Positions 28,720 through 36,736 of a DNA stretch of 41,893 nucleotides are shown in pieces. The notes under the pieces are model-generated. The model saw only the letters and a program-made list of their open reading frames with translations. It was not told the DNA's origin and made no database searches. Location: the NCBI GenBank assembly GCA_024690825.1, contig JAILOK010000068.1, forward strand, positions 1 through 41,893, written 5' to 3'. Made by a program: the position numbers and the translations under genes. Source of the DNA: Lachnospiraceae bacterium. GTDB taxonomy: Bacteria > Bacillota > Clostridia > Lachnospirales > Lachnospiraceae. Each line of letters starts with the position of its first letter. Positions within the stretch are counted from its first letter, which is position 1.

Positions 28720-29714
28720 CGTTAAAAGGACGTGACTTTCTCACGCTGAAAGATTACTCTCAGGAAGAAATACTTTATCTGATCGATCTGGCGGCCTACT
28801 TCAAAAAAAAGAAGCAGAAAGGCGAGCTGACGGATGAGCTGCGCGGCAGGAATGTTGCGCTCATTTTTGAAAAAACCTCAACGCGCACCAGATGCTCATT
28901 TGAAACTGCGGCGCATGATCTTGGAATGTTTACCACATACCTTGATCCTTCGGGATCCCAGATCGGAAAGAAGGAGAGCATAGCGGATACCGCAAAGGTT
29001 CTTTCAAGGATATATGACGGTATAGAATACAGAGGTTTCGGACAGGAGATAGTTGAATGTCTGGCTGAGAATGCCGATGTGCCTGTCTGGAACGGACTGA
29101 CAAATGAATACCATCCCACGCAGATCCTTGCCGACATGATGACGATAAGGGAACATCTGGGATCGATAAAAGGAAAGACCCTTGCCTATATGGGAGATGC
29201 CAGATACAACATGGGTAATTCGCTGATGATAGGATGTTCGAAGCTGGGCCTGAATTTCAGGGCTGTTGCTCCGGAAAAATATTTCCCGGCAGAAGAGCTT
29301 GTGTCTGAATGCAGAAAGTGGGCAGAGGAAAGCGGCGGAAGCATCCTTTTGACAAGTGATGTGACGGAAGGTACAAAGAATGCGGATGTGATCTGTACAG
29401 ATGTCTGGGTTTCTATGGGTGAGCCGGATGAAATATGGGAAGAAAGGATCAACGACCTGACTCCTTACCGCGTGACCATGGATGTAATGAAAAATGCGGC
29501 AAAGGGAGCGATCTTTCTTCATTGCCTTCCCTCCTTCCATGATCTGGGAACGGATATAGGACGCAAGATCGAAAAGAAATACGGCATCAGCGAAATGGAA
29601 GTCACGGATGAAGTGTTTAAAAAATATGAGGCCTCCGTATTTGATGAGGCGGAAAACAGGATGCACACGATCAAGGCAGTCATGGCAGCAACTCTCAAGG
29701 ACTGGGAAATATGA
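28716..29714 (+). CDS. argF: Ornithine carbamoyltransferase
   Basis: This enzyme joins ornithine and carbamoyl phosphate to make citrulline. The 332-residue length fits. The carbamoyl phosphate motif STRTR is at 55-59, HPTQ follows in the middle, and the ornithine loop HCLPSFHD is near residue 270. No other arginine genes are next to it, so it could serve arginine synthesis or the deiminase pathway (arcB). The sequence alone does not decide. It overlaps the SPFH gene and birA by 4 bases each. Confidence 0.94.
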   Translation: MTLKGRDFLTLKDYSQEEILYLIDLAAYFKKKKQKGELTDELRGRNVALIFEKTSTRTRCSFETAAHDLGMFTTYLDPSGSQIGKKESIADTAKVLSRIYDGIEYRGFGQEIVECLAENADVPVWNGLTNEYHPTQILADMMTIREHLGSIKGKTLAYMGDARYNMGNSLMIGCSKLGLNFRAVAPEKYFPAEELVSECRKWAEESGGSILLTSDVTEGTKNADVICTDVWVSMGEPDEIWEERINDLTPYRVTMDVMKNAAKGAIFLHCLPSFHDLGTDIGRKIEKKYGISEMEVTDEVFKKYEASVFDEAENRMHTIKAVMAATLKDWEI

Positions 29715-30688
29715 ACCGTGATCTGCTGGATCTGCTTAAGGAAAATGAGTATGTTTCGGGACAGAAGATAGCCGACAGCCTGGGGATCTCCAGAAATGCC
29801 GTATGGAAGGCTGTGGAAAGGATCCGCAGGGAAGGCTATGATGTCGAAGCTGTCACCGGGATGGGTTACAAACTTAAGGATAATGAAGATACGTTTGGTG
29901 AGATCTCGATACAGAGTTTTTTGAAAACAAAACGGCTGGGAAGAGATCTCATCTTTTTTGATGAAACAGGCTCAACGAATGACGAGATAAAGAAAAGAGC
30001 CGAAAAGGGAGCGGAGGAAGGTCTTTTCATCGTAGCAGACAGGCAGACAAAAGGAAAAGGAAGAAGGGGAAGAAGCTGGGACAGTTTCGGAGGTGTCAAT
30101 ATCGCGATGAGCTGTCTTTTACGACCCGGTTTCAGCCCGGATACCGCGCCAATGCTCACCATAGTGATGGCGATATCGGTAATGCAGGGCATAGAGGAGA
30201 TGACCGGGATCAAAGCGCATATCAAGTGGCCGAATGATATAGTGGTAAACGGAAAAAAATGTGTCGGGATACTCACGGAGATGTCGGCCGAACCCGACTA
30301 CATACACTATGTCGTGATCGGTACGGGCATCAATGTAAATACAGAAAGTTTTCCCGCAGAGATAAGTGACATGGCAACATCGCTTCATATGGAGGGCGGA
30401 AAGATATATTCCAGATCGAAGCTTGCCGCAGCGGTGATAAATGCTTTTGAAAAGAACTATGAGCTTTTCATGGAGTCGGGTAATCTGGTGGCTTTCAGGG
30501 ACCTGTATAATGAACACTGCATCAATGCGGGAAAAAGAGTGCGCGTGATGGATCCCAAAGGAAGCTACGAGGCTCTTGCAAAAGGGATCAATGAAAAAGG
30601 CGAGCTTGAAGTTGTAACGGATGACGGGGAGAATATAAATGTATATGCCGGAGAAGTTTCGGTCAGAGGGCTATACGGATATACTTAA
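29711..30688 (+). CDS. birA: Biotin protein ligase / biotin operon repressor
   Basis: The 325-residue bifunctional form has an N-terminal winged helix (about 1-60, SGQKIADSLGISRNAVWKAVERIRREGYDVEA), the catalytic domain with the biotin/ATP loop KGKGRRGRSW and IKWPNDIVVNGKKCVGILTE, and a small C-terminal beta domain. It loads biotin on carboxylases. The helix-turn-helix suggests that it also represses biotin genes. It starts within the argF stop (ATGA overlap). Confidence 0.93.
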   Translation: MNRDLLDLLKENEYVSGQKIADSLGISRNAVWKAVERIRREGYDVEAVTGMGYKLKDNEDTFGEISIQSFLKTKRLGRDLIFFDETGSTNDEIKKRAEKGAEEGLFIVADRQTKGKGRRGRSWDSFGGVNIAMSCLLRPGFSPDTAPMLTIVMAISVMQGIEEMTGIKAHIKWPNDIVVNGKKCVGILTEMSAEPDYIHYVVIGTGINVNTESFPAEISDMATSLHMEGGKIYSRSKLAAAVINAFEKNYELFMESGNLVAFRDLYNEHCINAGKRVRVMDPKGSYEALAKGINEKGELEVVTDDGENINVYAGEVSVRGLYGYT

Positions 30689-30700
30689 GAGGGATCTGCG

Positions 30701-31054
30701 ATGAATGATGATGAGATGAACTATGTGGACAGGGTTGTACTTTGCGGTTCGAATTCCTATGACAAAAAGTATTACCTGAACCCTGAATTTAATATGCTGC
30801 CCGATCAGGTGAAAGAGGATATAAAGATAATCTGCGTTCTTTTTACCGAAGAAGTCGGCGGACTTTTCAGGATGGAATTCAATGAGGAAGGTGATCTTGA
30901 ACTTATCACCGAGGCAGCCGAGGAAGACATTCTGTATGATGAGATAGGAGCGGGTCTGCTTGTGAAGGAGATACAGAAAAACAGGAGGGAACTCTTCGAA
31001 GAACTGACGCTTTTTTACAGAGTGATATTCTTCGGGGAAGAGATGCCGGATTGA
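30701..31054 (+). CDS. Small conserved protein of unknown function
   Basis: The 117-residue acidic protein begins MNDDEMNYVDRVVLCGSNSYDKKYYLNPEF (shown in its first motif only as VVLCGSNSYDKKYY) and has no membrane or signal segment. I associate it loosely with a small family seen in Lachnospiraceae (possibly DUF6145), but I cannot verify this. It starts 12 bases after birA and overlaps the dus gene by 4 bases, so the two are probably translated together. Confidence 0.75.
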   Translation: MNDDEMNYVDRVVLCGSNSYDKKYYLNPEFNMLPDQVKEDIKIICVLFTEEVGGLFRMEFNEEGDLELITEAAEEDILYDEIGAGLLVKEIQKNRRELFEELTLFYRVIFFGEEMPD

Positions 31055-31989
31055 AGATAGGAAATGTGACGCTTAAAAACAGATATATACTTGCGCCGAT
31101 GGCAGGGGTGACCGACCTGCCATTTCGTCTGCTGTGCAGCAGGAACGGAGCCGGAATGGTATGTATGGAGATGATAAGCGCAAAGGCAGTGACCTATGAT
31201 AATAAAAAAACCTTTGATCTCATGAAGATATCGGAGGATGAACATCCCGTGTCACTGCAGATATTCGGATCGGACCCCGAAATAATGGCAGAGGCTGCAA
31301 GAAGAATAGAGGAACAGCCGTTTGACATACTTGACATCAACATGGGCTGCCCAATGCCCAAGATCGTAAATAACGGAGAAGGCTGCACTTTGATGAAGGA
31401 TCCGGTTCTTGCGGGCAGGATAGTTGAGAGCGTGTCAAAAGCTGTAAAAAAACCTGTCACCGTAAAGATCAGAAAAGGTTTTGATGATGAGTCCGTAAAT
31501 GCGGTCGAGATAGCAAAGATCTGCGAGGATTCCGGCGCGGCTGCCATAACCGTACACGGAAGGACAAGGGAACAGTACTACGAGGGCAAGGCTGACCGGG
31601 ATATCATCAGAAGCGTAAAAGAAGCCGTGAAAATACCTGTCATAGGAAACGGTGATGTGAAGGATATGGAAACCTGCAGGGCAATGTTTGAGGAGACAGG
31701 CTGTGATGCAGTTGCCGTGGGACGGGCCGCAAAAGGAAATCCCTGGATATTCAGGTCTTTGACGGAGGGAAAAGAGTACAGACCCTCTGTTGAAGAGATA
31801 AAAAATGTCATGAGGGAACACTGCAGGATGCAGAAGGAACTTAAAGGAGAATATATCGGCGTGCGGGAAATGAGAAAGCATATATCCTGGTACACCACGG
31901 GAATGCCGGGCTCGGCAAAACTTCGAAGCAGGATAAACAGCGCGGAAACTTTAGAGGAACTGCTGGCTTTGATAGAAGGATTATCTTAA
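31051..31989 (+). CDS. dusB: tRNA-dihydrouridine synthase
   Basis: This flavin enzyme reduces uridines in tRNA. The 312-residue protein has the FMN-binding ILAPMAGVTDLPFR start, DILDINMGCPMPKI with the active cysteine, ITVHGRTREQ, VIGNGDV and AVGRAAKGNPWIF. It is closest to DusB by memory. The position modified is not certain. The start is TTG at 31051, overlapping the previous stop (TTGA), with GGGGAAG about 10 bases upstream. Confidence 0.92.
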   Translation: MKIGNVTLKNRYILAPMAGVTDLPFRLLCSRNGAGMVCMEMISAKAVTYDNKKTFDLMKISEDEHPVSLQIFGSDPEIMAEAARRIEEQPFDILDINMGCPMPKIVNNGEGCTLMKDPVLAGRIVESVSKAVKKPVTVKIRKGFDDESVNAVEIAKICEDSGAAAITVHGRTREQYYEGKADRDIIRSVKEAVKIPVIGNGDVKDMETCRAMFEETGCDAVAVGRAAKGNPWIFRSLTEGKEYRPSVEEIKNVMREHCRMQKELKGEYIGVREMRKHISWYTTGMPGSAKLRSRINSAETLEELLALIEGLS

Positions 31990-32013
31990 TATATACACAA
32001 AATAAAAAAGTGG

Positions 32014-32042
32014 TTGACAAGCTTTGTTTAGTGGTGTATATT
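32014..32042 (+). promoter_or_regulatory. Strong sigma-A promoter of the sulfur amino acid operon
   Basis: TTGACA (32014-32019) and TATATT (32037-32042) with a 17-base spacer. The transcript starts near 32049, leaving a leader of about 190 bases before the first transporter gene. The leader holds a small hairpin (AATGCC 32055-32060 with GGCATT 32074-32079) and the short ORF at 32110. Confidence 0.75.
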
Positions 32043-32109
32043 TTTTTTACCGTCAATGCCTACCATTCATATCGGCATTATAGGATAAGATAAAAAGAGG
32101 AGAAATATT

Positions 32110-32163
32110 ATGAATAAAACAGGTTATATCCTGTGGAGATGGACACACGGACGATGTAGGTAA
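32110..32163 (+). CDS. Putative 17-residue leader peptide
   Basis: A short ORF with an excellent ribosome site (AGAGGAG 32096-32102, 7 bases from ATG) encodes MNKTGYILWRWTHGRCR and stops at TAA. It lies between the promoter at 32014 and the transporter genes, where an attenuation peptide would be. It ends in Gly-Arg-Cys-Arg, and the genes downstream look concerned with sulfur amino acids. Downstream, GAATCT (32164-32169) can pair with AGATTC (32185-32190), and TATCC inside the ORF (32127-32131) can pair with GGATA (32173-32177). No terminator with a T run is visible, so the mechanism is open. The ribosome site is copied almost exactly before the next gene. Confidence 0.5.
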   Translation: MNKTGYILWRWTHGRCR

Positions 32164-32239
32164 GAATCTGCCGGATACAGAAAAAGATTCAGCTTGGCCA
32201 TGGCCGCACAAATACAGATAAAGAAAAGAGGAGAAAATA

Positions 32240-33067
32240 ATGATAAAGAATAATATTAAAAAAATAACAGCAATATTAACTGCTTCAATACTTTTGATAA
32301 CAGGTCTCACGGGATGCGGCGTAAGTGCATCGGCATCTCCCAACGAGGACCAGCTTGCAAAGATCAAGGCTGCAGGAAAGATCGTAGTAGGCATTGAGGG
32401 AACATATCCTCCCTTTACCTACCACGAGGATGACGGATCACCGGCAGGTATCGATGTTGAGCTTGCAGAGAAGATCGCGGAAAAACTCGGCGTGGATGTA
32501 GAATTTGTCGACGGAGCGTGGGATTCCCTTCTCATAGGGATCGATTCCGGAAGATTTGATACCGTCATAAACTGCGTCGGCATAACCGAAGAAAGAAAGC
32601 AGAAATATGATTTCTCGGATCCTTATTACTATGAGGCATGGCAGATAGTTACCCGTTCGGATGATGACAGCATTAATTCCGAGGATGATCTGAAGGGCAA
32701 GACGATAGCTACAAATATCACAAGCGCGCATGCAACCTGGTATCAGGAAAGAGGGGTTGAGATAGCGGGAATCGATACAGGTGATGAAGCAATAGAGATG
32801 CTTCTTTCCGGAAGAGTTGATTTCATAGACTGCCCTGTTCCTGTAATGAATACCTATTATGAAGCACATCCCGATGTACAGGACAAGCTGAAAGTAAGCT
32901 TCGTGGTCAAGGGCGGAGAGATACCGAAGGGAATCCCTGTACGCAAGGGAGAGACAAGACTGCTTGAAGAGATCAACAAAGCTCTTTCCGAACTCAGGGC
33001 TGACGGAACACTGAAGGAGTTATCGGAAAAATACTTAAACGGAGATTATTCGGTTTCTCAGGAGTGA
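32240..33067 (+). CDS. Amino acid ABC transporter substrate-binding lipoprotein
   Basis: The 275-residue protein has a lipoprotein signal with lipobox LTGC (Cys26) and the type II binding fold of the polar amino acid family (SBP_bac_3): GKIVVGIEGTYPPFTYHEDDG, IDVELAEKIAEKLGVDVEFV, FDTVINCVGITEERKQKYDFSDPYY. The context of C-S lyases and a Cys-containing leader suggests cystine or a related sulfur compound. Histidine, glutamine or arginine cannot be excluded. The AGAGGAG site is 6 bases from the ATG. Confidence 0.92.
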   Translation: MIKNNIKKITAILTASILLITGLTGCGVSASASPNEDQLAKIKAAGKIVVGIEGTYPPFTYHEDDGSPAGIDVELAEKIAEKLGVDVEFVDGAWDSLLIGIDSGRFDTVINCVGITEERKQKYDFSDPYYYEAWQIVTRSDDDSINSEDDLKGKTIATNITSAHATWYQERGVEIAGIDTGDEAIEMLLSGRVDFIDCPVPVMNTYYEAHPDVQDKLKVSFVVKGGEIPKGIPVRKGETRLLEEINKALSELRADGTLKELSEKYLNGDYSVSQE

Positions 33068-33097
33068 GATCAACAGTATGAAAGGCAGGTCACAGTT

Positions 33098-33808
33098 ATG
33101 ACAGACAGAGTAGTACAGATACTTATATCAGCATTTCCCAAACTGCTCCTTTACTGTGTGAAGGTAACCATACCTCTGACCGTGATAGTATTCGTCCTGA
33201 GCATCATCATCGCTTTGGGCACGGCTTTGGTCCAGATCTATCATGTGAAGGTTCTTGACAGAGTTGCAAGGTTCTATATCTGGCTGTTTCGCGGAACACC
33301 GCTCATCGTGCAGCTGTACATCATATTTTTCGGACTGCCGTCTCTGGGGATAATGATAAATGCATATGTGTCTGCTGTCATAGCCTTTTCGTTAAATTAT
33401 GCGGCTTACAATTCCGAGACCATCAGGGCGGCGATACTCGCTGTCCCTGAAGGTCAGACGGAAGCCGGATACATGATCGGACTGAACCGCTTTCAGATCA
33501 TGACGAGGATAGTGCTGCCGCAGGCAACGAGGATCGCTTTTCCCACGCTGATGGGTTCACTCATCGGACTTACAAAGGACAGTTCTCTGGCGGCCAGCAT
33601 CACGGTCGTTGAGATGTTCAAGACAGCCCAGCAGATAGCGGCAAGCACATATGAACCCTTCGCGCTTTACTGCGAGGCAGCGGTCATCTATCTTTTGCTG
33701 TGTTCACTTCTGACACTGCTGCAGGGCCGGATTGAAAAGAGTCTGGTATGGAAGAGAAATGAACCGCAAAATAATGATATTCAGAAAGGAGCCGTTCAAA
33801 ATGGATAA
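33098..33808 (+). CDS. Amino acid ABC transporter permease
   Basis: The 236-residue permease of the HisM/GlnP group has about five membrane helices and the permease motifs FRGTPLIVQLYIIFFGLP and the EAA loop AGYMIGLNRFQIMTRIVLPQATR. It should form a homodimer in the membrane with the ATPase encoded at 34335. It lies 30 bases after the binding protein gene and overlaps the next gene by 8 bases. Confidence 0.93.
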   Translation: MTDRVVQILISAFPKLLLYCVKVTIPLTVIVFVLSIIIALGTALVQIYHVKVLDRVARFYIWLFRGTPLIVQLYIIFFGLPSLGIMINAYVSAVIAFSLNYAAYNSETIRAAILAVPEGQTEAGYMIGLNRFQIMTRIVLPQATRIAFPTLMGSLIGLTKDSSLAASITVVEMFKTAQQIAASTYEPFALYCEAAVIYLLLCSLLTLLQGRIEKSLVWKRNEPQNNDIQKGAVQNG

Positions 33809-34322
33809 GATACCTGTGATAAGTGAGATAGATCCGGAAACCGCTCCGGAGGAGATAAAGGGAATAATAAAGGCGCATCTGGCCGAAGGATACCAGCTGA
33901 CAGGAGAAAAGAGGACACTGCTGCATAACGGACCTTCATTTAATGCAGTAGAGGGCGGATCATATGCAGTGGCAAAGGAACTTGAAAAGCACATCGGGAG
34001 AAGAGCGGCGATCTTTTTTGAATTTGCGGTCTCGGAAGAAAATGACTGCATAGTCTGTGTCACCTACTACCGCAATCTTCTCAAAAAGAACAACATCGAT
34101 CTGGCAACACTTGAGTATACGCCGAGAGAAGAACTGCTGGTGGAATACGGCAGGGCAATCGGACGCGATCCGAAGGGCATACCCGATGAACTGTTTGAAA
34201 GACTTAAGAAGGAATTTACCGAAGAAGAGATAGTGATCATTACCGCCATGGGTGTGATGATGACAGCAAACAACTTTTTTAATGATATCCTCAGGGTAAA
34301 GCCGGACAGGCTGATCGGCTGA
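33801..34322 (+). CDS. AhpD-like / carboxymuconolactone decarboxylase family protein with CxxC
   Basis: The 173-residue protein is all-helical and carries Cys83-x-x-Cys86 in ENDCIVCVTYYRNLLKKNNID, the redox motif of the AhpD-like part of this family. Where AhpD has a His four residues after the second Cys, this protein has Tyr90. A longer in-frame start at 33732 exists, but AAAGGAG lies 9 bases ahead of 33801. It sits between the permease and ATPase genes, overlapping the former by 8 bases. A role in reducing an imported disulfide such as cystine is an attractive inference. No direct evidence shows this. Confidence 0.82.
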   Translation: MDKIPVISEIDPETAPEEIKGIIKAHLAEGYQLTGEKRTLLHNGPSFNAVEGGSYAVAKELEKHIGRRAAIFFEFAVSEENDCIVCVTYYRNLLKKNNIDLATLEYTPREELLVEYGRAIGRDPKGIPDELFERLKKEFTEEEIVIITAMGVMMTANNFFNDILRVKPDRLIG

Positions 34323-34334
34323 AAGGAGCGCATC

Positions 34335-35087
34335 ATGCTGGAAGTAAAAAACCTGAAAAGCAGTTACGGTTCCCACAATGTTCTTAACGGAATAGATTTT
34401 CATGTGGACAAGGGAGATGTCATAGCAATACTCGGAAGCAGCGGATCCGGAAAAACCACGCTGCTGAGGAATATAAGCTTTCTCACCGGAGCAGATGAAG
34501 GAACGATAAGATTCAATGATTTTGAAAAAGATATCAGACACCTGAAAAAATCGGAGATACATGAACTCCGGTCAAAGATAGGATATGTGTTCCAGAATTT
34601 CAATCTGTTCAGAAACATGACAGTAAAGCAGAATGTCCTTGAAGGACTTGTGACGGCCCGTCACATGAACAGACAGGAAGCCGAAAAGATCGCTGATGAA
34701 ATGCTTGAAAAGGTTGATATGTTAAACCGGGCGGACTATTATCCGGACCAGCTTTCAGGCGGGCAGCAGCAGAGAGTGGCCATAGCAAGATCCATCGCTT
34801 ACCATCCGGATCTGCTCCTCTTTGATGAGCCGACCTCCGCGCTCGATCCGGAGTTGACCCGCGAAGTGCTGAAGATAATGATAAAGCTTGCAAAGGAAGG
34901 GATCACGATGGTAGTGGTAACGCATGAAATGGATTTTGCGCGAAATGTGGCAGACCGTGTGATCTTTATGGAAAACGGAGTGGTCGTGGAGGATGCTCCT
35001 TCCGAAGAGTTTTTCAGTCATCCGAAGGAAGAGGCGACAAAAAGATTCCTGCGTACCGTTCTGACAGATTATGATTTTATTATTTAA
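34335..35087 (+). CDS. Amino acid ABC transporter ATP-binding protein
   Basis: The 250-residue ATPase has Walker [10 protein letters not shown], the Q-loop region [13 protein letters not shown], signature LSGGQQQR, Walker [14 protein letters not shown] and the switch His in [11 protein letters not shown]. It is of the GlnQ/HisP type that powers uptake with the permease at 33098. It starts 12 bases after the AhpD-like gene, with AAGGAG upstream. Confidence 0.95.
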   Translation: MLEVKNLKSSYGSHNVLNGIDFHVDKGDVIAILGSSGSGKTTLLRNISFLTGADEGTIRFNDFEKDIRHLKKSEIHELRSKIGYVFQNFNLFRNMTVKQNVLEGLVTARHMNRQEAEKIADEMLEKVDMLNRADYYPDQLSGGQQQRVAIARSIAYHPDLLLFDEPTSALDPELTREVLKIMIKLAKEGITMVVVTHEMDFARNVADRVIFMENGVVVEDAPSEEFFSHPKEEATKRFLRTVLTDYDFII

Positions 35088-35101
35088 CAGGGAGAATTCT
35101 T

Positions 35102-35488
35102 ATGAAAATAGTGAATGTCGGAATATATGTAAAAGATATCGAAAAGGTAAAAGCGTTTTTTGAGCATTATTTCAATGCAAAAGTATATGCTGTCCTGGAT
35201 GACGAAAAAAGCAGTTATTATTCATACATACTGGCGCTCGATGAAGGAGCTTTTATCGAGCTGATGAACAAGCCGGCGATCGTTGATGAACCAAAGGATC
35301 CGAACAGGACGGGGATAGCCCATATAAATATCAATGTGGACAGCAGGGAAAAACTTGATGAGATAACGAAGGAGTTTAAGCAGGAGGGCTATGTGATCCA
35401 GTATGAGCCGACATCTCCTGAGGGCCCGGGCGAGATCAGAGCCGTGACTATAGAAGATATATTACTTGAAGTCAGTTTCGGTTCCTGA
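35102..35488 (+). CDS. VOC (glyoxalase/bleomycin resistance) family protein
   Basis: The 128-residue protein has the paired beta-alpha-beta-beta-beta layout of vicinal oxygen chelate proteins: VNVGIYVKDIEKVKAFFEHYF, GAFIELMNKP, GIAHININVDSREKLDEI and ILLEVSFG. Likely metal ligands are in FIEL (Glu), IAHI (His) and LLEV (Glu). The usual first His is Asn. The substrate is not known. It lies in the sulfur operon, 14 bases after the ATPase gene. Confidence 0.8.
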   Translation: MKIVNVGIYVKDIEKVKAFFEHYFNAKVYAVLDDEKSSYYSYILALDEGAFIELMNKPAIVDEPKDPNRTGIAHININVDSREKLDEITKEFKQEGYVIQYEPTSPEGPGEIRAVTIEDILLEVSFGS

Positions 35489-35545
35489 AATATACTTTTC
35501 TGCGGGTAAGAAATAATGTAAAATAAATACCCTACGGGAGGCTGT

Positions 35546-36733
35546 ATGAAAATGATCTATGATTTTGATACTGTTTATGACAGGAGAAATACGAACTCGC
35601 TGAAATGGGATTTTGCGGCAGAAAGACACCACAGTGAGGATGAACTTTCACTGTGGGTGGCAGATATGGATTTCAGGTCGCCCGATCCGATATTAAAAGC
35701 CCTGCACGATGTGGTCGACAGGGGCTTTTTCGGATATACCGCAGATAAAAAAGAAGACAGGGAGATCGTGTGCAGCTGGTTTGAACGCAGACACGGATAC
35801 GCGTATGATCCGGAAGATATGATCTTTGCGCCCGGAGTCGTTTACGCGCTGACGCAGGCAGTAAACGGGATCACTGAACCGGGAGATGCCGTGATGATAT
35901 CCGAGCCGGTCTACTACCCGTTCAGTGCGCTGGTAAAGGATGCCGGACGAAGGCTTGTGAGAAATGTCCTGATCCATGATGAAGAGGAACATTACGGTAT
36001 AGACTTCGATATCTTCGAAAAACAGATAAAGGATAATGATGTAAAAGTATATATCCTCTGTTCTCCTCACAATCCTGTCGGACGGGTGTGGACGAAGGAA
36101 GAACTGTTAAAAATCGGAGACATCTGTCTTGCAAACAAAGTGACGGTTTTTTCGGATGAGATACATGCGGATTTTGTATATGGGGATAATAAACACATAC
36201 CGTTCGCATCCATATCGCCTGAGTTTGAACAAAATTCTGTAACATTCACGTCACCATCCAAGACATTCAATTTAGCCGGACTGCAGATAGCCGAGATCAT
36301 AGCCCGGGACGAAAAAAAGAGAGCAGCTGTAAAAAAGGCAGTTAACGCAACAGGATATGCGGAGGTGCCGGTAACCGGTCTTGCCGCCATGCGGGCCGCG
36401 TATACGGAGTGCGACGGCTGGGTAGATGAGACGGTATCGTACATATGGAAAAATATCCTTTATATGAAGGATCATATTGATGAAAAGATACCTCAGTTAA
36501 AGATGAAACTGCCGGAAGGGACATATCTGCCATGGGTCGACTGCAGAAGCCTTGGGTATGACAGAAAGGAACTTGAAGATCTGATAAGAAACAGGGCAAA
36601 GCTGTGGCTTGATGCCGGATATATATTCGGGGAATCCGGAACAGGATGGCAGAGATTCAATGCTGCCTGTCCGAAGAGCATCATCGTTGAAGTGATGGAC
36701 AGACTGGAAAAGGCTGTAAATGAAAGGATCTGA
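35546..36733 (+). CDS. MalY/PatB-type PLP-dependent C-S lyase (cystathionine beta-lyase)
   Basis: The 395-residue aminotransferase-fold enzyme begins with the family's YDFDTVYDRRNTNSLKWDF region, has VADMDFRSPDPI, the LCSPHNPVGRVWTKEEL loop, DEIHADFVY and the PLP lysine in TSPSKTFNLAGLQ. Members cleave cystathionine or cysteine S-conjugates to pyruvate, ammonia and a thiol. GGGAGG precedes two possible starts, 35546 (4 bases) and 35552 (10 bases). It lies 57 bases after the VOC gene and 3 bases before the next PLP enzyme. Confidence 0.9.
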   Translation: MKMIYDFDTVYDRRNTNSLKWDFAAERHHSEDELSLWVADMDFRSPDPILKALHDVVDRGFFGYTADKKEDREIVCSWFERRHGYAYDPEDMIFAPGVVYALTQAVNGITEPGDAVMISEPVYYPFSALVKDAGRRLVRNVLIHDEEEHYGIDFDIFEKQIKDNDVKVYILCSPHNPVGRVWTKEELLKIGDICLANKVTVFSDEIHADFVYGDNKHIPFASISPEFEQNSVTFTSPSKTFNLAGLQIAEIIARDEKKRAAVKKAVNATGYAEVPVTGLAAMRAAYTECDGWVDETVSYIWKNILYMKDHIDEKIPQLKMKLPEGTYLPWVDCRSLGYDRKELEDLIRNRAKLWLDAGYIFGESGTGWQRFNAACPKSIIVEVMDRLEKAVNERI

Positions 36734-36736
36734 GAA

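Noticed and set aside
32043-32239. T-box or known riboswitch in the leader of the amino acid transporter operon
   Set aside because: The T-box signature (GGTGGAACCGCG type) is absent. A short GGACGATGTAGGT stretch faintly recalls the glnA RNA core, but the matching partner strands are missing.
33732-33800. Longer N-terminus for the CxxC protein starting at 33732
   Set aside because: It would overlap the permease by 77 bases without a ribosome site. The ATG at 33801 has AAAGGAG at the right distance and gives a typical family start.
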